A stretch of DNA of 64,000 bases, from positions 1,674,001 through 1,738,000 of the forward strand of contig NZ_CP020562.1 of the NCBI RefSeq assembly GCF_002082565.1. Direction: 5' to 3'. Made by a program: the position numbers and the translations under genes. The notes below the pieces were generated by a model, which saw only the letters and a program-made list of their open reading frames with translations, ran no database searches and had not been told where the DNA came from. Source of the DNA: Halomonas sp. GT (lineage in GTDB: Bacteria; Pseudomonadota; Gammaproteobacteria; Pseudomonadales; Halomonadaceae). Shown piece after piece: positions 56,513 through 64,000 of the stretch. Within the stretch, counting starts at the first letter, position 1; each line of letters begins with the position of its first letter.

Positions 56513-56560
56513 AACAAACTCCAAAAAATTGAACAAGACAGTGGCTACATGTCGGCTTAA

Positions 56561-56588
56561 ACAGTATGTGGTTAAGTATACAGTATGT
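56561..56588 (-). promoter_or_regulatory. candidate LexA-box region upstream of lexA
   Basis: On the minus strand, ACATACTGT occurs twice (plus-strand ACAGTATGT at 56561-56569 and 56580-56588), 19 bases apart. Each holds a TACTGT left half like the E. coli SOS box, followed by a degenerate right half. Self-regulation is expected but no perfect CTGT-N8-ACAG box is present. Confidence 0.45.
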
Positions 56589-56808
56589 TGCTCTGTCCAG
56601 TACATGCAAGAGAGCCCCGCAATGCCGGTCGCTATGGAAGTGTTTTGAGAAAATGGAGACAAGAGCGACTAGCCTGGGTGTTATATCAACGGCAAACGCG
56701 ACAGCGACAGTTGGCAGGTGTCTGAATAGGTGCCTAGGGTTGATTTTAGCGTTGGGTAAAAAGCTAAAGATAAGTGATTGAGCCAAATAACGTTATGGCA
56801 TAGTATTT

Positions 56809-56830
56809 AACGATGTTTTAAACACTCGTT
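56809..56830 (+). promoter_or_regulatory. palindromic candidate operator before psrA
   Basis: AACGA and TCGTT flank the perfect palindrome TGTTTTAAACA, between lexA and psrA, 15 bases before ATG 56845. Autoregulation by PsrA is plausible, since its known sites contain GAAAC/GTTTC arms. The rest of the 332-base gap 56513-56844 shows only the lexA upstream repeats. Confidence 0.45.
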
Positions 56831-56844
56831 TTCTGGAGGGCGCT

Positions 56845-57522
56845 ATGGCGCAATCTGATACGGTAACACGTATCCTCGATACCGCTGAGGTGCTGTTTGC
56901 AGAGCGTGGTTTTGCTGAAACGTCGCTACGCAATATAACCAGTAAAGCGCGGGTTAATTTGGCCGCCGTTAATTACCATTTTGGTTCTAAAAAGGCGCTT
57001 ATCCAAGCTGTGTTTGCGCGCTATCTAGATCCCTTCTCGCAACGTTTTCATACGGCGCTTGATGATCTTGAAGCGCAGTACAACGGTGATGTGATTCCTC
57101 TTGAAGTACTGTTGGAAACAATGGCAAGCACGGTGTTGGCCGTGCCTGCTGAGCGCAATAGCTTGAAGGTGTTTATGCGTCTTCTAGGGTTGGCGTATAG
57201 CCAGGCACAAGGGCACTTACGACGTTATATCCAGCAGCAGTACGGTGACGTGTTTACCCGTTTCACTGAGCTAGTGCGTCAGGCAACGCCAGATTTACCA
57301 GATGCTGAGCGTTTTTGGCGGCTGCATTTCATGCTGGGCACCGTAATTTTTACGCTGTCTGGTTTAGATGCACTGCGAGACATTGCCGCGAAAGACTATA
57401 ATGAGCAAGTAACAGTGAGGGATTTGGTAAGACGTTTACGCCCTGTCGTAGTTGCCGCCATGAATGCACCGCTGCCGCCTGCTGCTGATGAAGGACATTA
57501 TGCGAACGCCTACGCTAGCTGA
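56845..57522 (+). CDS. psrA: TetR family regulator PsrA
   Basis: A 225-residue TetR-family protein. The HTH (ILDTAEVLFAERGFAETSLRNITSKARVN and the following YHFGSKKALI) is at 8-60. Its position beside lexA and nagZ corresponds to psrA of Pseudomonas, a fatty-acid-responsive regulator of beta-oxidation and rpoS. GGAGGG lies upstream. The 3' end overlaps the next gene by 23 bases. Confidence 0.85.
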   Translation: MAQSDTVTRILDTAEVLFAERGFAETSLRNITSKARVNLAAVNYHFGSKKALIQAVFARYLDPFSQRFHTALDDLEAQYNGDVIPLEVLLETMASTVLAVPAERNSLKVFMRLLGLAYSQAQGHLRRYIQQQYGDVFTRFTELVRQATPDLPDAERFWRLHFMLGTVIFTLSGLDALRDIAAKDYNEQVTVRDLVRRLRPVVVAAMNAPLPPAADEGHYANAYAS

Positions 57523-58027
57523 TCTGCCCCCGCAGAATGATGGGTGGATAGAAATCAATATCAAACAGCAGCAACTAAGCTGGTGGAAAGGGCGTACGTT
57601 GCTGCACACGTGTGCCGTGTCGACCGGCGAGAAAGGTGTAGGGCAGCAAGAGGGCAGTGGTCAAACCCCCCTTGGATGGCACTATATCCGCGCATCCATA
57701 GGTGACGGTTTGCCTAATAATGCCGTTTTTCGCGGGAGGCGGTGGACTGGGGAGGTATTTACGTCGGCACTTGCGATTGAATTCCCGCATCGTGATTGGA
57801 TATTAACGCGTATTTTGTGGCTCTGTGGTTTAGAGAGAGGGGTGAATCGAGGCGGGGATGTCGATACTCAACGTCGCTTCATCTACCTTCATGGGACTCC
57901 ACCTGATCAACCGATGGGCGTAGCCGCTTCGCATGGTTGTATTCGGTTGCGAAATGATAACTTGGTGTATCTTTTTGAGCATGCGCCGCCGGGCACACCC
58001 GTTTGGCTTCATGATGGCCAAACCTAG
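57500..58027 (+). CDS. L,D-transpeptidase family protein
   Basis: A 175-residue YkuD-domain protein. The catalytic ASHGCIRLRNDN contains the active Cys, and YLHGTPPDQPMG lies just upstream. These enzymes cross-link peptidoglycan or attach proteins to it. No signal peptide is visible, so secretion is unclear. ATG 57500 follows GAAGGA; ATG 57488 is also in frame. It overlaps psrA, and nagZ follows, so the surroundings concern cell-wall turnover. Confidence 0.85.
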   Translation: MRTPTLADLPPQNDGWIEINIKQQQLSWWKGRTLLHTCAVSTGEKGVGQQEGSGQTPLGWHYIRASIGDGLPNNAVFRGRRWTGEVFTSALAIEFPHRDWILTRILWLCGLERGVNRGGDVDTQRRFIYLHGTPPDQPMGVAASHGCIRLRNDNLVYLFEHAPPGTPVWLHDGQT

Positions 58028-58046
58028 GCAACTTATTATTGATTTT

Positions 58047-58074
58047 TTGACACGAGAGATTGATCAACTAAAAT
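58047..58074 (+). promoter_or_regulatory. nagZ: sigma-70 promoter of nagZ
   Basis: TTGACA (58047-58052) and TAAAAT (58069-58074) are separated by 16 bases, 28 bases before ATG 58103. Confidence 0.7.
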
Positions 58075-58102
58075 TGACGGCCCTTTTGTTGGATCCATCA
58101 CA

Positions 58103-59113
58103 ATGACTCAATCTTTAGGCCCGGTCATGCTCGACCTTGAAGGGCCGCGATTAACCAAAGCTGAAAAACATCTTTTGATGGACCCTGCTGTGGGCGGTGT
58201 CATTTTATTCGCTAGAAATGTCGAGAATGCTTATCAGGTTAGAAAGCTTTGCAGTGATATTCGTCGTGTCCGCGGTGAGCTGTTGCTTGGTATTGACCAA
58301 GAGGGCGGTCGCGTTCAGCGAATTAGAGAAGGCGTTACTCGCATGCCAGCTATGGCACGTATTGGTGATCAATTCACTGAGGATTCGGCATCCGGTCTTG
58401 CATTAGCAAAAGATGCGGGTTGGTTGCTGGGCATGGAAATGGCTGCCTGCGGTCTTGATATCAGCTTTGCTCCTGTCTTAGATGTCGACAGTGGTATATC
58501 TAGTGTTATCGGTGATCGCAGCTTCAGCACCGACCCTGCGCATGTCGCTGTTCTAGGGCAGAGTTTTATAAATGGTTTGCATGAAGCGGGTATGGCGGCA
58601 GTAGGTAAGCACTTTCCTGGTCACGGTGGCGTTGCCGCTGACTCTCATGTGGCATTACCTGTAGATGATCGCCCGCTGGCGGCTATAAAACAGCGTGATC
58701 TTGTTCCGTTTAGCCAGCTTGCGGCTCAGCTTGATGGCGTTATGCCTGCCCATGTTATTTATAGTGCATTTGACTCACGCCCTGCTGGTTTCTCTCCCAG
58801 TTGGTTGGGAATGTTAAGGGAGTCTTTAGGGTTTAAAGGTTGCATTTTTTCAGATGATTTAAGCATGGCAGGTGCCCATGAAGCGGGTGACCCTAAAGCG
58901 CGCGCCAGTGCTGCCCTTGCCGCAGGATGTGACATGTTGCTGGTCTGCAATGACCGCTCTGCGGCGTTAGAAGTTGTTGAAGCATGCCAAGGATTACAGA
59001 GTAAACGACCCACCAAGTTGCGCTATGGGCGTGCCCGCCCAGACGTTGATGCGCTAACGGCACTAGGCCGCTGGCGGCGTACACACGCTAAATTAGAAGC
59101 ACTAGCGAATTAA
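58103..59113 (+). CDS. nagZ: beta-N-acetylhexosaminidase
   Basis: A 336-residue cytoplasmic GH3 enzyme of peptidoglycan recycling that removes GlcNAc from anhydro-muropeptides, which influences AmpC induction in other bacteria. Conserved segments are [11 protein letters not shown], the [14 protein letters not shown] loop with the catalytic Asp-His pair, and [11 protein letters not shown] with the Asp nucleophile. It follows the L,D-transpeptidase gene; both act on cell wall. Confidence 0.95.
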   Translation: MTQSLGPVMLDLEGPRLTKAEKHLLMDPAVGGVILFARNVENAYQVRKLCSDIRRVRGELLLGIDQEGGRVQRIREGVTRMPAMARIGDQFTEDSASGLALAKDAGWLLGMEMAACGLDISFAPVLDVDSGISSVIGDRSFSTDPAHVAVLGQSFINGLHEAGMAAVGKHFPGHGGVAADSHVALPVDDRPLAAIKQRDLVPFSQLAAQLDGVMPAHVIYSAFDSRPAGFSPSWLGMLRESLGFKGCIFSDDLSMAGAHEAGDPKARASAALAAGCDMLLVCNDRSAALEVVEACQGLQSKRPTKLRYGRARPDVDALTALGRWRRTHAKLEALAN

Positions 59114-59181
59114 CCCTTTCTTTTCTTATATTTTTTCGTCTTTAAGTTATTGACTAGTTAACCCCTTCTTGGAGTAACCCG

Positions 59182-59760
59182 ATGTCCAAACTGGATAAAG
59201 AGGCGCTTGAGTCGCTTGACTCAATGCGTGAGCTAATGGATAACGCTGACTGCTTAATTTCTCAAGAACAAGTTGAGCGCGCACTGGACCGAATGGCGGA
59301 GGCAATTAGCAAAGATCTAGGGGATAAGTTACCGGTTTTTTACTGCGTTATGAATGGCGGCTTGATCACCACAGGGCACCTGCTAACCCGACTAGGTTTC
59401 CCTCTTGAAGTCGATTATCTGCATGCGACCCGTTATCGTAACGAATTGCGAGGCGGCGAACTTTTTTGGCGTGTTTCGCCAGAAATTCCTATGGCGGGTC
59501 GCCACGTAGTCATCGTCGATGACATTCTTGATGAGGGGTCTACATTAGCCGCCATTCTTGCCTACTGCGAGGAAGCCCAAGCAGCAAGCGTTACTACGGC
59601 AGTGCTGGTGGATAAGCAGCATGACCGTAAAGCGGTACCAGGCTTAAAAGCCGATTACTGTAGCCTTGAAGTCGCAGATCGCTACGTGTTTGGCTTTGGT
59701 ATGGATTACAAAGGTTATTGGCGTAATGCCCCAGGGATTTTTGCTCCAAAGGGCATGTGA
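59182..59760 (+). CDS. hpt: hypoxanthine-guanine phosphoribosyltransferase
   Basis: A 192-residue enzyme that recycles hypoxanthine and guanine. The PRPP motif is VIVDDILDEGSTL. VFYCVMNGGLITTGHLL and DYCSLEVADRYVFGFGMDYKGYWRN are typical of the Pseudomonas/Halomonas type. CTTGGAG lies before ATG 59182. It lies 68 bases after nagZ and converges on ppsR. Confidence 0.93.
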   Translation: MSKLDKEALESLDSMRELMDNADCLISQEQVERALDRMAEAISKDLGDKLPVFYCVMNGGLITTGHLLTRLGFPLEVDYLHATRYRNELRGGELFWRVSPEIPMAGRHVVIVDDILDEGSTLAAILAYCEEAQAASVTTAVLVDKQHDRKAVPGLKADYCSLEVADRYVFGFGMDYKGYWRNAPGIFAPKGM

Positions 59761-59769
59761 CGATTGGGC

Positions 59770-60603
59770 TTAGCGGGGCGAAAAGCGCCTAGCTAGGCCT
59801 GTTTCTGCAATCATTCGGGTTGATATCTCTTCTACTGAAAAGCGCGTCGTATCGATAAACGGAATGTGCATCGAGCGATATAGTGATTCAGCCTGTTCAA
59901 CTTCTTGTAAACACTGGTCCATTGAACTGTAGCGGCTGTTTGGACGTCGTTCGTTGCGTATTGCCGCCAGCCTGCGAGCATCAATCGTCAGACCAAACAG
60001 CTTGTGTCTATGGGGAGCTAATGCCTTAGGCAGCTTTAAACTACCATCTTCATCCAGGTCATCTTCAGTTAGTGGGTAGTTAGCTGCTCGAATACCGAAT
60101 TGAAGCGCTAGATAAAGAGAGGTGGGGGTTTTTCCGCAACGTGAAACGCCAACCAAAATAATGTCTGCTTTATCGTATTGGTGCGTTCGTGCACCATCAT
60201 CGTTGTCTAGCGCAAAATGGACGGAATGGATGCGATCCATATATACGTCATCGCTACCAATCGAATGCGTTCTGCCGACGCTGTAAGAAGAGTGTGTCTC
60301 TAGCTCCTGCTCTAGCGGTTCTAAAAAGGTTGAGAAGATATCCACCTTGAATCCAGAAGCTTGTCGAATGACGTTGCGAATATTCTGATCCACAATGGTA
60401 TCAATGATGATTGGGCGCTGGCCGTCACGGGTGGCGGTGGACTCGATTATTTCCGCTAAAGCTTGAGCCTTTTCTAACGTATCAATGTAGGGCTTTGTCA
60501 GCATATCAATTTCAACATCACTAAATTGAGCTAACAGGCTACGCCCAAGGCTTTCTGCCGTAATGCCAGTACCATCAGAAATAAAAAAGGCTGTTCGCTT
60601 CAT
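59770..60603 (-). CDS. ppsR: PEP synthase regulatory protein (kinase/pyrophosphorylase)
   Basis: A 277-residue DUF299 protein that phosphorylates and dephosphorylates PpsA using ADP and phosphate. [18 protein letters not shown] is the N-terminal signature and [15 protein letters not shown] is the P-loop. ATG 60603 fits homologues; an upstream TTG 60618 is in frame. It is divergent from its target ppsA with a 280-base gap, the expected arrangement. Confidence 0.93.
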   Translation of the reverse strand: MKRTAFFISDGTGITAESLGRSLLAQFSDVEIDMLTKPYIDTLEKAQALAEIIESTATRDGQRPIIIDTIVDQNIRNVIRQASGFKVDIFSTFLEPLEQELETHSSYSVGRTHSIGSDDVYMDRIHSVHFALDNDDGARTHQYDKADIILVGVSRCGKTPTSLYLALQFGIRAANYPLTEDDLDEDGSLKLPKALAPHRHKLFGLTIDARRLAAIRNERRPNSRYSSMDQCLQEVEQAESLYRSMHIPFIDTTRFSVEEISTRMIAETGLARRFSPR

Positions 60604-60883
60604 TACTAAATCCGTCAATAAAGAAAGTTACTATTGTGGAGTGGGGCGTGGATTAGCACAATCATTGCCAGGCAATTCACTTGGCGATTCGTTTTAAGCT
60701 AATTTAATAAAAACTACCTCATTAAGACTACACAAAAAGCCCTTTATTGCACTTTGTTGTAAAAATCCTCCACTCCGTTCGCTATTAGACCAATGGCGAA
60801 TGCGATACGTCGATGCTAGTGTGACATGGTCAATTAGAGTCGGCCTGTCAGGTCGCAAAGCAGTCTAAAAGCGAGGGGGTTGC

Positions 60884-63268
60884 GTGGAACAGTACATTCT
60901 ATGGTTCGATCAGCTAGGTATGGCAGACGTCGAACGCGTGGGTGGTAAAAACGCTTCGCTTGGCGAAATGATCTCGAACTTGTCAGGTGTAGGTGTGACA
61001 GTGCCTGGTGGATTTGCCACGACGGCTCATGCCTATCGTGAGTTTCTCTCTCACGAAGGGCTAAATGATCGCATTAACGCCACCCTTGCTCGCCTTGATG
61101 TCGATGACGTCAAAGCGTTGGCAGAGGCGGGCAAGACTATTCGACAGTGGATTATTGATACGCCGCTCCCCCCCGCATTTGAACATGCTTTACGCGGTGC
61201 TTATGAGCAGCTTCAGGCTAAGCATCCCAGTTTGAAAGTAGCCGTACGCAGCTCAGCAACGGCAGAAGATTTACCTGATGCGTCTTTTGCTGGTCAGCAG
61301 GAAACGTTTCTTAATATTGAAGGTTTTGACAATATTAAACAGGCGGTGCACGAAGTTTTTGCATCGCTATTTAATGACCGCGCGATCTCTTACCGCGTTC
61401 ACCGTGGATACGCCCATGAGAATGTGGCGCTGTCTGCGGGTGTGCAGAAGATGGTTCGTTCTGAGACAGGCGCTTCCGGGGTTATGTTTACACTGGATAC
61501 CGAGTCTGGTTATCGCGATGCGGTGTTCGTCACTGCTTCGTGGGGGCTTGGCGAAACCGTCGTCCAGGGGGCTGTCAATCCTGATGAGTTTTATGTGCAC
61601 AAGCCCACGCTTGAGGCTGGCCGTCCGGCGGTGCTTCGTCGGACGCTGGGCTCTAAACTAATCAAAATGATCTATGGGCAAGATGCCAGCGCCGGTAAAT
61701 CAGTTGAAACTGTTGATGTGCCTCTTAAAGACCGTGGTCGGTTCTGTATTGACGATGAGCAGATCATGGATCTTGCACGGCAAGCCATGACCATTGAAAA
61801 GCACTATCAGCGCCCGATGGATATCGAGTGGGCGCTAGATGGCGATGATGGTCAGCTTTACATCGTTCAAGCGCGTCCTGAAACCGTCGTTTCACAACAG
61901 GAAGGAGGCAAGTTGGAGCGCTTCCATCTGCGTGAGAAAGGACGCACGCTAATTACAGGGCGGGCGATTGGTCAGCGGATTGGACGTGGCACGGTAAAAA
62001 CAGTATTAAGCCCAGAAGAAATGGACAAGGTTCAAGAGGGTGACATCCTGGTAACAGACATGACCGACCCCGATTGGGAGCCGATCATGAAACGTGCGTC
62101 AGCGATTGTTACTAATCGAGGTGGACGAACCTGTCACGCGGCCATTATTGCGCGGGAACTGGGTATCCCAGCGGTAGTTGGTTGCGGGGATGCAACCACT
62201 CAGCTTAAAGAAGGTATTGATGTTACGGTGTCCTGTGCCGAAGGCGACACTGGGCACGTATATGAAGGGCTTCTGGCATTCGACTGTAAGGTTTCAAGTG
62301 TCGATGCGATGCCGGAAATCCCCTTTAAGATTATGATGAACGTTGGTAACCCAGACCGTGCATTTGGCTTTGCTGGCTTGCCCCACGCTGGGGTTGGCCT
62401 TGCTAGGCTCGAATTCATTATTAATCGTATGATCGGTGTACACCCTAAAGCGCTGTTGGATTACGACACGCTGCCGGCTGATCTTCAGCAGGTCATCGAT
62501 TTGCGCACCGCCGGTTACGATGATCCTGTCAGTTTCTATGTTGATAAGCTGGTCGAAGGAATCTCAACCCTGGCCGCTGCTTTCCATCCTCAGCGAGTGA
62601 TCGTAAGGCTCTCTGATTTTAAATCAAATGAGTACGAAAACCTCATTGGCGGCAAGCTTTATGAGCCCGGTGAAGAGAACCCAATGCTTGGCTTCAGAGG
62701 AGCCTCGCGTTATATCTCGGATGCCTTTAGGCCTTGTTTTGAACTTGAGTGCCGAGCGCTTAAGCGGGTTCGTGAAGAAATGGGCTTTGATAACGTAGAA
62801 ATTATGGTGCCCTTTGTTCGCACGACTGATGAAGCGCGCGAGGTCGTCGAGTTGTTAGCAGCTAACGGCTTGCCGCGGGGCGGTGAGTCTAATCCTGATG
62901 GCTTAAAAGTTATCATGATGTGCGAGCTGCCAGCTAACGCGCTACTGGCTGATGAGTTCCTCGAGTATTTTGATGGTTTCTCTATTGGTTCTAACGATTT
63001 GACCCAGCTGACGCTTGGTCTTGATCGTGACTCGGGTATCGTTGCGCATCTGTTTGATGAACGAAATCCAGCGGTGAAAAAGTTGCTAGCAATGGCTATC
63101 AAGGCATGTAAAGCACAAGGCAAGTATGTGGGCATTTGTGGTCAAGGCCCTTCTGATCATCCGGATTTGGCCAAGTGGTTAATGGAACAGGGAATTGATT
63201 CTGTCTCTTTAAACCCAGATGCAGTGCTTGAAACCTGGTTTATGCTGGCGGGTGAAACCATCGAGTAA
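60884..63268 (+). CDS. ppsA: phosphoenolpyruvate synthase
   Basis: A 794-residue enzyme that makes PEP from pyruvate and ATP for gluconeogenesis. The N-terminal ATP-grasp domain contains [11 protein letters not shown] and [20 protein letters not shown]. The central phosphohistidine is His418 in [15 protein letters not shown], and the C-terminal TIM barrel ends with [12 protein letters not shown] and the catalytic Cys. It starts at GTG 60884 after GAGGGGG. The ppsR gene is divergent. Confidence 0.97.
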   Translation: MEQYILWFDQLGMADVERVGGKNASLGEMISNLSGVGVTVPGGFATTAHAYREFLSHEGLNDRINATLARLDVDDVKALAEAGKTIRQWIIDTPLPPAFEHALRGAYEQLQAKHPSLKVAVRSSATAEDLPDASFAGQQETFLNIEGFDNIKQAVHEVFASLFNDRAISYRVHRGYAHENVALSAGVQKMVRSETGASGVMFTLDTESGYRDAVFVTASWGLGETVVQGAVNPDEFYVHKPTLEAGRPAVLRRTLGSKLIKMIYGQDASAGKSVETVDVPLKDRGRFCIDDEQIMDLARQAMTIEKHYQRPMDIEWALDGDDGQLYIVQARPETVVSQQEGGKLERFHLREKGRTLITGRAIGQRIGRGTVKTVLSPEEMDKVQEGDILVTDMTDPDWEPIMKRASAIVTNRGGRTCHAAIIARELGIPAVVGCGDATTQLKEGIDVTVSCAEGDTGHVYEGLLAFDCKVSSVDAMPEIPFKIMMNVGNPDRAFGFAGLPHAGVGLARLEFIINRMIGVHPKALLDYDTLPADLQQVIDLRTAGYDDPVSFYVDKLVEGISTLAAAFHPQRVIVRLSDFKSNEYENLIGGKLYEPGEENPMLGFRGASRYISDAFRPCFELECRALKRVREEMGFDNVEIMVPFVRTTDEAREVVELLAANGLPRGGESNPDGLKVIMMCELPANALLADEFLEYFDGFSIGSNDLTQLTLGLDRDSGIVAHLFDERNPAVKKLLAMAIKACKAQGKYVGICGQGPSDHPDLAKWLMEQGIDSVSLNPDAVLETWFMLAGETIE

Positions 63269-63279
63269 TGCTGTCTCAA

Positions 63280-63317
63280 AGTCCTGTCTAACAGGGCTAG
63301 CTCACAGGACTAGCTCA
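63280..63317 (+). repeat. tandem 13-bp repeats with alternative hairpins after ppsA
   Basis: CAGGGCTAGCTCA (63292-63304) and CAGGACTAGCTCA (63305-63317) are adjacent. AGTCCTGT (63280-63287) can pair with either the first copy (one G-U) or the second, giving alternative hairpins. There is no T-run. Confidence 0.55.
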
Positions 63318-63371
63318 GAATGCCAGCCCACAACACCAGTGAGAGGCATCGTGGGTTTAGTTGCTTATCTT

Positions 63372-63398
63372 CGCCCGGCCATTGTGCCGGGCGACTGC
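63372..63398 (+). terminator. hairpin in the ppsA-ggt gap, probable terminator
   Basis: CGCCCGGC (63372-63379) pairs with GCCGGGCG (63386-63393) with a 6-base loop. The short tail ACTGCGTTTTA is only moderately T-rich. It is the likeliest end point for the ppsA message. Confidence 0.55.
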
Positions 63399-63485
63399 GT
63401 TTTATAGGCTACGCTGTGGTTGATATCGAGTGCTGAAGCGTCGTGAGGGTCATGTGCGCTAGTCACTGTCGTTGGAGAGAAAAGC

Positions 63486-64000
63486 ATGTTGCCAAAACGG
63501 GTTTTAACGCTAACGGGCTTAATGTTAGTGCCTCTATATAGTTGGGGATTTAGCTATGAAGCGCCCTCTATTACTCCCGAAGTGGGGACTGGTTTTGAAG
63601 AGAAGCCTGGCTGGGAGGCTTCAACATTTGCGGTAGCAGCGGCAAATCCGTTGGCAACCGATGCCGGTTATCAGGTGTTGAAAGCAGGTGGCAACGCCAT
63701 TGATGCTGCAGTAGCGGTGCAAATGGTGCTAACGCTCGTGGAGCCACAGTCGAGTGGTATTGGCGGTGGCGCCTTTTTAATGCACTACGATGGTCGTGAC
63801 GTTCAGGCTTATGATGGCCGAGAAACTGCACCAGCGGCAGTGACCGGCGAGCTATTTATTGAGGACGGTGAGCCACTTGATTTTGCCGACGCAGTGGCAA
63901 GTGGTTTATCTGTTGGGGTGCCTGGAACTGTACGTATGTTAGAAATGGTTCACTCAGAACATGGCCAGCTGCCATGGAAAGACCTTTTAGCGCCCGCCAT
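63486..64000 (+). CDS. ggt: gamma-glutamyltransferase (N-terminal part, cut by window edge)
   Basis: An open frame from ATG 63486 to the last base (171 codons, no stop). A hydrophobic N-terminus (1-20) looks like a signal peptide. The mature part shows AAANPLATDAGYQVLKAGGNAIDAA, VQMVLTLVEPQSSGIGGGAF and YDGRETAPAA, split by short gaps, which are gamma-glutamyltransferase landmarks including the substrate-binding Arg. The catalytic Thr lies beyond the window. The enzyme hydrolyses glutathione in the periplasm. GGAGAG lies upstream. Confidence 0.9.
   Translation, partial: MLPKRVLTLTGLMLVPLYSWGFSYEAPSITPEVGTGFEEKPGWEASTFAVAAANPLATDAGYQVLKAGGNAIDAAVAVQMVLTLVEPQSSGIGGGAFLMHYDGRDVQAYDGRETAPAAVTGELFIEDGEPLDFADAVASGLSVGVPGTVRMLEMVHSEHGQLPWKDLLAPA

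Overview
The window looks like chromosome of a moderately halophilic gammaproteobacterium, most likely Halomonadaceae (Halomonas/Vreelandella). This is inferred from the acidic proteins, mid-range GC, a PHA phasin and gene order; no 16S gene is present. Two blocks match Pseudomonas order as I remember it: lysR/leuCDB-asd-fimV-truA-trpF-accD-folC-dedD-cvpA-purF-metZ, and lexA/psrA/nagZ. No phage, insertion sequence, integrase or CRISPR array was seen.

Layout. 1-3950 is an accessory-looking stretch of unrelated small genes: a MAPEG-like membrane protein cut by the window edge, an ASCH protein, a GrpB-family protein, a class A beta-lactamase with an RTG motif, a glutathione S-transferase and a GNAT acetyltransferase. 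3967-22121 is a core biosynthetic block: a LysR regulator divergent from leuCDB, then asd, fimV, truA, trpFBA, accD, folC, dedD-like, cvpA, purF and metZ. 22359-31644 holds cytochrome b561-yceI, a MATE exporter, an NCS2 permease, a minus-strand GGDEF-phhB-aromatic aminotransferase operon, cobA and a coiled-coil membrane protein. 31827-40385 holds a short mrp, dcd, purMN, a PerM-type protein with hda, a phasin, fumC and a membrane-anchored EEP-family protein. Two identical tRNA-Val(GAC) genes follow.

40826-44182 carries a free-Met-sulfoxide reductase and the methionine importer metNIQ, which is preceded by a promoter, a folded leader and an intrinsic terminator. 44422-50344 carries riboflavin synthase and a nucleobase uptake and salvage cluster (AzgA-type permease, apt, gpt, ung, upp, uraA). 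50386-52270 is a molybdenum-cofactor group with a MoaC-MoaD fusion. It is followed by RNase J, purU, a CbiM-like protein, lexA, psrA, an L,D-transpeptidase, nagZ, hpt, ppsR/ppsA and the start of a gamma-glutamyltransferase that runs off the window.

The genes jointly cover Leu, Trp, Met and Asp-family synthesis, purine synthesis plus salvage, and methionine acquisition. No obviously new multi-gene system is apparent. The best leads are regulatory: the metN leader, RutR-like palindromes before two purine-type permeases, a folded leader before the AzgA-type permease, and several short degenerate tandem repeats in intergenic regions. The MoaC-MoaD fusion and the gammaproteobacterial RNase J are the most notable proteins.
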